Of a DNA stretch of 64,000 nucleotides, positions 59,421 to 64,000 are shown piece by piece. The notes beneath the pieces are model-generated. The model was not told the origin of the DNA. It made no database searches and saw only the letters and a list, made by a program, of their open reading frames with translations. Both the position numbers and the translations under genes were made by a program. Origin of the DNA: Nitrososphaerota archaeon (GTDB lineage Archaea; Thermoproteota; Nitrososphaeria; Nitrososphaerales; Nitrosopumilaceae); NCBI GenBank assembly GCA_013287585.1, contig JABDDN010000002.1, forward strand, positions 54,037 through 118,036, read 5' to 3'. Every line of letters begins with the position of its first letter. Positions within the stretch are counted from its first letter, which is position 1.

Positions 59421-60497
59421 ATGAAACGTGTAGCAATCATAGGCGTTACTGGTGCAGTAGGACAAGAGTTTGTAATAGCATTAAACAAACACCCTTGGTT
59501 CGAAGTAAAACAAATAGCCGCCTCTGAACGCTCTGCAAACAAAAAGTTTGTAGATGCTATAAGGGATACAAATAGTGGCATCCTAAAATGGCACATAAAA
59601 GAAGAGATTCCTGAATATGTCAAGAACATGATTGTTGAATCTGTGGATGATATCAAACCAGAGAATTTGGACCTAATATTTACCTCTATAGAAAGTGAAG
59701 CTGCACGTGAAATTGAAAGCAGATTTGCAAAAGATATACCTGTGATCAGCACCTCTGCTGCCTATAGATATGAAGCAGATGTGCCCATTCTTATTCCTGG
59801 AATAAATGATGATCATGTAGGATTATTGGAGGTACAAAAAAAGAATCGCGGTTGGAAAGGTTTTATCGCACCACTTCCAAATTGTACTACCACTGGACTT
59901 GCAATAACCATGAGACCATTATTCGATAGTTTTGGTGCCCAAAAAATAATCATGACTTCCATGCAATCAATGTCTGGTGCAGGTAGATCGCCAGGTGTTT
60001 CTGCTTTAGATATTACAGATAACATAATTCCTTACATACCAAAAGAAGAAGATAAGGTAAGAATAGAAACAGGAAAAATTCTTGGTAAATTTTTAGATGG
60101 AAAAATAAGTCCTGCAAACTTTAAAGTTAGTTGTACATGTACTAGAGTTCCTGTAATAGATGGTCATACTGAAACAGTTTTTGTTGAGACTTCAAAGCAT
60201 GTAGATCCTGAAACCGTCAAAAAAGCAATGCAAGACTTCTCAAGTAAAGTTAGTGTAATTGGCCTTCCATCTGCACCAAAAAATTATCTTGTAGTAAATG
60301 ATGATCCTACTAGGCCTCAACCAAGATTAGATAGAGAGATAGATGGAGGCATGTCTACTGTTGTAGGAAGATTACGTGAGGATACAGTTTTTGAAAATGG
60401 TATAAAGTATGTGTTATTTTCTCATAACGAAAAAATGGGTTCCGCAAAAGGTGCAGTACTTTTAGCTGAGATGCTCTACAAAAAGGGCCTCATATAA
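59421..60497 (+). CDS. asd: Aspartate-semialdehyde dehydrogenase, 358 aa
   Basis: NADP enzyme reducing aspartyl phosphate. VAIIGVTGAVGQEFV is the nucleotide loop, LPNCTTTGLAITM holds the active-site Cys near residue 148, and the SMQSMSGAGRSPGV and PVIDGHTETVFVE segments are typical. It belongs to the archaeal/fungal branch by length. ATG at 59421 is preferred to 59400 because it gives the usual MKRVAIIG start and leaves space for a promoter shared with the divergent cobD-like gene. Confidence 0.95.
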   Translation: MKRVAIIGVTGAVGQEFVIALNKHPWFEVKQIAASERSANKKFVDAIRDTNSGILKWHIKEEIPEYVKNMIVESVDDIKPENLDLIFTSIESEAAREIESRFAKDIPVISTSAAYRYEADVPILIPGINDDHVGLLEVQKKNRGWKGFIAPLPNCTTTGLAITMRPLFDSFGAQKIIMTSMQSMSGAGRSPGVSALDITDNIIPYIPKEEDKVRIETGKILGKFLDGKISPANFKVSCTCTRVPVIDGHTETVFVETSKHVDPETVKKAMQDFSSKVSVIGLPSAPKNYLVVNDDPTRPQPRLDREIDGGMSTVVGRLREDTVFENGIKYVLFSHNEKMGSAKGAVLLAEMLYKKGLI

Positions 60498-60574
60498 AAT
60501 GATGAAAAATTTTTAGAAAAATTGTAATAATACCTTTATTAAGATCCATTTATTCAGAATAATTGGTATTTTAA

Positions 60575-61033
60575 ATGGCAAAAGTAGATGATTTAGATAT
60601 GACAATTCTATCTGAACTTGCTGCGGATGCAAATATTTCAGTACCACGCATATCAAAAAAGATCAACGTCAACTCATCTGTAGTATATAGCAGAATTAAG
60701 AGATTAATAAAAAGAAAACTTATCGAACGATTCACAATAGTTGTAAATGATAGAGAGCTTGGATACACGGTAAAGGCTTTGACTGGAATAAATATGGATT
60801 CTAAGCTTCGCGACCATGTGATTGAGGAATTATTCAAGGTGCCTGAGGTAAGAGAGATTTCTGAGGTTACTGGTAGGTTTGATATTTTGGTTACAATGTA
60901 TGCAAAGAATTTGGATGAGATGCATCGATTGATTTCAGAGAAATTAGGTAGGATTCAAGGTGTACAACGTTCTGAGAGTTTTATCGAGATGAAAAGAACA
61001 ACCAAGCCTATGCCCTATAAACCAGTAAAGTAG
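60575..61033 (+). CDS. Lrp/AsnC-family transcription regulator, 152 aa
   Basis: N-terminal winged helix-turn-helix (DLDMTILSELAADANISVPR, then SSVVYSRIKRLIKR) and C-terminal RAM effector domain (GYTVKALTGINMD, VREISEVTGRFDILVTMYAK, GVQRSESFIEMKRT). Feast/famine regulators control amino-acid and nitrogen genes; the neighbour asd and the thrC palindrome are possible targets, which is a guess. It has its own promoter region (77-bp gap). Confidence 0.93.
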   Translation: MAKVDDLDMTILSELAADANISVPRISKKINVNSSVVYSRIKRLIKRKLIERFTIVVNDRELGYTVKALTGINMDSKLRDHVIEELFKVPEVREISEVTGRFDILVTMYAKNLDEMHRLISEKLGRIQGVQRSESFIEMKRTTKPMPYKPVK

Positions 61034-61085
61034 GAGTTTATTCAACCTATAAATAACTAAAAAAGATCAAAAAAGAGGAGAAATA

Positions 61086-62012
61086 GTGTTAACCACAAAG
61101 GCAAGCTCAAGAATCAAGGTATACTATGAATTAACTAAACCAAAAATTTGGTATCTTTTAGTTTTTACTGCATTTGGTGCAGCTGTTACTGCATCAAATA
61201 TTTATCATATTGAAATTTCTCTTGCCACATGGGCTTTGATGTTAGGTGGTGTTGCTGCAGGATCAGCAGCAGCTAATACGTTAACCAACTATCATGATAG
61301 AGATATTGATGCAATTATGGAAAGAACAAAAAATAGACCAATTCCAAGTAGAAGGATTTTTCCTCCTGAAAAGGCAAGAAATTTTGGATTAATTCTTGCG
61401 GTAATTTCTCTTGTATGTTCATTTTCCATTTCTATTACTAGCTCTTTTTGGAATGGTATGTGGGCTGGAATTTTTATGGCATTTGGATTAGCAGATAACA
61501 TTATAATTTACAGTCATTTACTAAAACGAAAAAGTCGAACTAACATAGTTTTAGGAGGATTTTCTGGAGGAGCGCCAGCAATGATTGGATATGTGGCAGT
61601 AACTACTCATGGTTTGTGGGATCTTGGATTAGTAATGGCTGGACTAGTATTTGTCTGGATTCCTATGCACATATGGGCACTTACATTGCATTTCAAAGAG
61701 GATTACAACAAAGTAAATGTGCCAATGCTTACTGCAGTACAATCAGAAAAGACGTCTGTGAGAGTAATAGCAGGAACAACACTCATGATGGTTCTCTTTA
61801 GCATCATTCCATTCTTTCTTACAAATAATGGAGAGAAAATAGTAAATGATGTTTATTTGTATACTGCAATAATTTCAGGTGCAATAATGTTAATTCTCAG
61901 TATCTGGGTTTTAACTAAACCATCAGAAAAGACATCTTGGACACTATTCAAATTTTCTAGTCCATATCTTGCAATATTGTTTATTGCATTAATGATAGGC
62001 TCTATCCACTAA
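61086..62012 (+). CDS. ctaB: Protoheme IX farnesyltransferase (heme O synthase), 308 aa
   Basis: UbiA-type prenyltransferase adding a farnesyl (or longer) group to heme B on the way to heme A. The hallmarks are NYHDRDIDAIMERTKNRPIPS (metal and diphosphate binding) and the second YKVN-type segment HFKEDYNKVNVPML, with the VWIPMHIWAL helix. About nine membrane helices. The GTG start is 52 bp after the Lrp-type gene. Supplies the half-size CtaA and the aa3 oxidase at 14.9-18.7 kb. Confidence 0.93.
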   Translation: MLTTKASSRIKVYYELTKPKIWYLLVFTAFGAAVTASNIYHIEISLATWALMLGGVAAGSAAANTLTNYHDRDIDAIMERTKNRPIPSRRIFPPEKARNFGLILAVISLVCSFSISITSSFWNGMWAGIFMAFGLADNIIIYSHLLKRKSRTNIVLGGFSGGAPAMIGYVAVTTHGLWDLGLVMAGLVFVWIPMHIWALTLHFKEDYNKVNVPMLTAVQSEKTSVRVIAGTTLMMVLFSIIPFFLTNNGEKIVNDVYLYTAIISGAIMLILSIWVLTKPSEKTSWTLFKFSSPYLAILFIALMIGSIH

Positions 62013-62045
62013 CTAGTCAAAACTAGGCAGTTTTGTGAGAGATAT

Positions 62046-63377
62046 CTAGTTTAAATAATCTTTCAATGAGATTTTATCTTTTCCTGAAATTTTTGCTATT
62101 TCAAATCCTTCTGATCTTTTTAAAAGTGGCCTTGTTGCATCAATTCCAAGTTTTGCAGTAAGCAGTTTTTTTTGATCACTTGATGGATCCAAGCTAGAAC
62201 CTCTTACTTTTTCTATAATTGTCAAGTTTTTATCTGCCTGGAATCTAGTAGCCATTGCATATTCTACATTTACTGCATTAGTCGGATCAATATCATCGTC
62301 TACTACTGTTACCATTTTCAATGATCTATGTGATGCAAAAGTTTTTTCAATCACTTTTTTTGCATCAGAATCTTTCTTTTTTGAAATTTGTACGATTGCA
62401 TGAAGCCAGTTGCAACCACCGTCACTCATAACAACTTTTTTTGTCCTAGGAAATTCTTTTCTAACATCACGGTTTAGTTTAGCTTCAATTGGCATCCCCA
62501 TTAACAATCTATGTTCTGAATAACCAGAAAGAATATCATGAAAGATCGGATTGTTTCGATAGTATAGATTTTCTAATTCAAAAACTGGCTGTTCTCTTTT
62601 AAAATCATAAGTCCGAAGCATTTCAACCATCCATTCCTTGTGAGTTTTATCTTGTAGAATTTTTCCTTCCATAACTATTTCAGAATTAGACGGTACTTTG
62701 ATACCAGAATATGGTGTCTTAGTCAAGGTTAATTTATTTCCCAAAATTGCATTTGCTATTTCTAATTCATCTTTTCCCCACTCTGCTTGATATGCACCAG
62801 CTATGGAGATTGCAGGGTGTACACCAATAGTTATTGCTACTCTTAGATCTTCACCATGCTCTTTGGAACGTACAAATGTACGATGTAGATGTCTTCCTTC
62901 CACCATTCTCACAGAAAAGTGAGTTTTATCAAGAGGCATCAATCTATGAAATGATGAATTTTGTGTCTTAGTTTCTTGATTTTGTGTATAAATTATAGAT
63001 GAGGTAATAAAAGATCCTGATTCTTTTTCAAAGTGTCGTACAATTGGTAAGATAGATACGTCTTTTGATCTATTTTCCATAAATTTTGCATCTGAAACAA
63101 TCTTTGGCTTTTTTGCACCTTTAATTGCAAAGATTATCTTTTGGTGAATGCTAGATTCTTTCGCATTTACTGCTTTGGCAAATCTTGCCCTAGTACCAAC
63201 TAGATTTGCTACTAATCGAAATTTACTTTCTTTTATATTTTCAAATAAAATTGCATTGCCACCATCTATTTGTGAAGTAACAGCAGCGATCTCATATTTT
63301 GTAGATACTTTCTTTTTTACAATAGATAGTTCGTTTAGTTTTTTTATCTGGTTAAGATAAGCCCGTAAATCAGTCAT
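62046..63377 (-). CDS. UbiD-family (prenylated-FMN) decarboxylase, candidate anhydromevalonate phosphate decarboxylase, 443 aa
   Basis: UbiD-fold decarboxylase. Signature regions are IYTQNQETKTQNSSFHRLMP (cofactor and Mn-binding), MVEGRHLHRTFV, SEIVMEGKI with an active-site Glu, and ILSGYSEHRLLMG. At 443 residues it is similar to archaeal UbiD homologues. In archaea with the modified mevalonate pathway a UbiD-type protein decarboxylates anhydromevalonate phosphate; HMG-CoA reductase in this window makes that a good candidate. A role in menaquinone-type quinone synthesis is the alternative. Overlaps the 112-aa gene upstream by 4 bp. Confidence 0.85.
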   Translation of the reverse strand: MTDLRAYLNQIKKLNELSIVKKKVSTKYEIAAVTSQIDGGNAILFENIKESKFRLVANLVGTRARFAKAVNAKESSIHQKIIFAIKGAKKPKIVSDAKFMENRSKDVSILPIVRHFEKESGSFITSSIIYTQNQETKTQNSSFHRLMPLDKTHFSVRMVEGRHLHRTFVRSKEHGEDLRVAITIGVHPAISIAGAYQAEWGKDELEIANAILGNKLTLTKTPYSGIKVPSNSEIVMEGKILQDKTHKEWMVEMLRTYDFKREQPVFELENLYYRNNPIFHDILSGYSEHRLLMGMPIEAKLNRDVRKEFPRTKKVVMSDGGCNWLHAIVQISKKKDSDAKKVIEKTFASHRSLKMVTVVDDDIDPTNAVNVEYAMATRFQADKNLTIIEKVRGSSLDPSSDQKKLLTAKLGIDATRPLLKRSEGFEIAKISGKDKISLKDYLN

Positions 63378-63712
63378 TGTTTTACAATCTCCATTATTTC
63401 GTTCATAAGTACTTTCATGGGTTCTAACTCAAGTTCTTTTTGTATGTTAAGTGATGCAACACAGATTCCGTTTATAGTAGATGCTAATCGCTCAGAAACC
63501 ATTTTCAAAAAAAAGGAATCTGATTTTGATGGAATCACCGTAGCTGTACTAATACGAGTTCCAGAGCCAACTGACACCATCATAGCACCAATCTTTTCTT
63601 TTCCCTCAGTTATTGAAATAAAATTACCATTATCAAAGGGAACTACTTGAACCAAAAATTCTCGATTGTCCACTTTTACGGTTTTTTTCTTATAACCGAC
63701 TTGGGACATCAA
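63374..63712 (-). CDS. Small conserved-looking protein coupled to the UbiD gene, 112 aa
   Basis: A beta-strand-rich N-terminal half (VKVDNREFLVQVVPF, NGNFISITEGKEKIGAMMVS) and helices in the second half (SDSFFLKMVSERLASTINGI, LEPMKVLMNEIMEIV). The pattern loosely recalls PAC3/PAC4-type proteasome assembly chaperones, too weak for an assignment. No cysteine motif or membrane segment. It overlaps the UbiD-family gene by 4 bp and follows the Ala/Lys-rich gene by 13 bp, so the three may form an operon. Confidence 0.65.
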   Translation of the reverse strand: MMSQVGYKKKTVKVDNREFLVQVVPFDNGNFISITEGKEKIGAMMVSVGSGTRISTATVIPSKSDSFFLKMVSERLASTINGICVASLNIQKELELEPMKVLMNEIMEIVKQ

Positions 63713-63725
63713 AAATCTACGTCAT

Positions 63726-64000
63726 CTACGCCTTTATTGCTACCGGCTCTATTGCTATCTTTTTCGTAGCCTTTGCCGTCTTAGCCTTTATTGCTACCGG
63801 CTCTATTGCTACCTTTTTCGTAGCCTTTGCCGTCTTAGCTTTTTTTGTGGCCTTTTTTACTACTATTGCATCTACCTCGATCTCTTCTACTTCTGCAGCC
63901 TTTACAGCAACAGATTCTAGTTGAGAGTCAGCTTCAACTCTAGCACGCAATTTTGCTTTGTATTTTAGATTTCTTGGTTTTGTTCTAAGTCTGTATCCGC
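63726..64000 (-). CDS. Partial gene: basic protein with repetitive Ala/Lys/Ile/Pro tail (5' end beyond the window)
   Basis: The reading frame is open through base 64000, so the start lies outside; an internal TTG at 63950 is not a convincing start. The visible chain begins GYRLRTKPRNLKYKAKLRAR, a very basic, ribosomal-protein-like segment, then an acidic patch (EVEEIEVDAIVV) and a tail made of two copies of an 18-residue unit (KTAKATKKVAIEPVAIKA and the same with Ile for Val). The tail recalls low-complexity extensions of archaeal ribosomal or chromatin proteins; the identity is unknown. Confidence 0.65.
   Translation of the reverse strand, partial: GYRLRTKPRNLKYKAKLRARVEADSQLESVAVKAAEVEEIEVDAIVVKKATKKAKTAKATKKVAIEPVAIKAKTAKATKKIAIEPVAIKA
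63730..63837. repeat. 54-bp tandem direct repeat, two copies
   Basis: Units 63730-63783 and 63784-63837 differ by about one base (TATC against TACC), so the duplication is recent. Each encodes 18 residues in frame at the C-terminus of the partial gene. A likely length-variable site. Confidence 0.85.

Overview
This window comes from an ammonia-oxidising archaeon of the Nitrososphaerota (Thaumarchaeota), most likely the low-GC Nitrosopumilales (group I.1a). The evidence is archaeal information-processing genes (thermosome, exosome Csl4, ribosomal L44e and S27e, diphthamide synthase, TiaS), tRNA genes with bulge-helix-bulge introns, TATA-box promoters very close to start codons, a giant thaumarchaeal S-layer protein, an aa3-type oxidase paired with a two-cupredoxin protein, urease, and an AT-rich sequence with many TTG/GTG starts. 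No amo genes lie in the window, so the ammonia-oxidiser label is inferred from relatedness.

Region 1-8.7 kb is a nitrogen-scavenging neighbourhood: the 3' part of ureC, a ParB-like regulator, a sodium:solute symporter (possible urea or guanidino-compound importer), an arginase-family ureohydrolase, and, overlapping it, a stand-alone relative of the urease gamma subunit. Four copies of a palindrome built on TTCGA-N3-TCGAA are scattered here, two of them 60-80 bp upstream of the permease and ureohydrolase starts. Region 8.7-14.3 kb holds a glycosyltransferase, aspartokinase, a branched-chain aminotransferase, two tRNAs and several very small proteins, some zinc-finger-like.

Region 14.3-25.9 kb is the cell envelope and respiration block: heme A synthase, two-cupredoxin protein, oxidase subunit I and a subunit II split into two genes, then the 2303-residue S-layer protein. 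The S-layer protein carries two tandem domains of the DUF3494 / ice-binding-protein type inserted in an otherwise normal thaumarchaeal S-layer chain. This is the most striking observation in the window.

Region 26-39.3 kb holds thrC with a ubiquitin-like/E1 fusion gene, a complete-looking his operon (hisG-D-C-HAD phosphatase-B-H-A-F-I), a class II-like HMG-CoA reductase, a PQQ-type sugar dehydrogenase homologue, and an initiator tRNA-Met with an apparent second intron. Region 39.3-55.1 kb holds tiaS, dph2, csl4, pheA, guaB, guaA, pterin genes, a sugar kinase, the thermosome, an adenine deaminase-like gene and two ribosomal protein genes. Region 55.1-59.4 kb is a late cobalamin operon (cobD-like, a cobyric acid synthase lacking its amidotransferase domain, cbiB, cobS, cobY). 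The window ends with asd, an Lrp-type regulator, heme O synthase, a UbiD-family decarboxylase that may belong to the archaeal mevalonate pathway, and a cut-off gene with a repetitive Ala/Lys tail.

The genes interlock: aspartokinase, asd and thrC form the threonine route; heme O and heme A synthases supply the oxidase; HMG-CoA reductase and the UbiD protein may both serve isoprenoid (GDGT lipid) synthesis; the ureohydrolase would feed urea to urease, whose ammonia is the energy substrate of this group.
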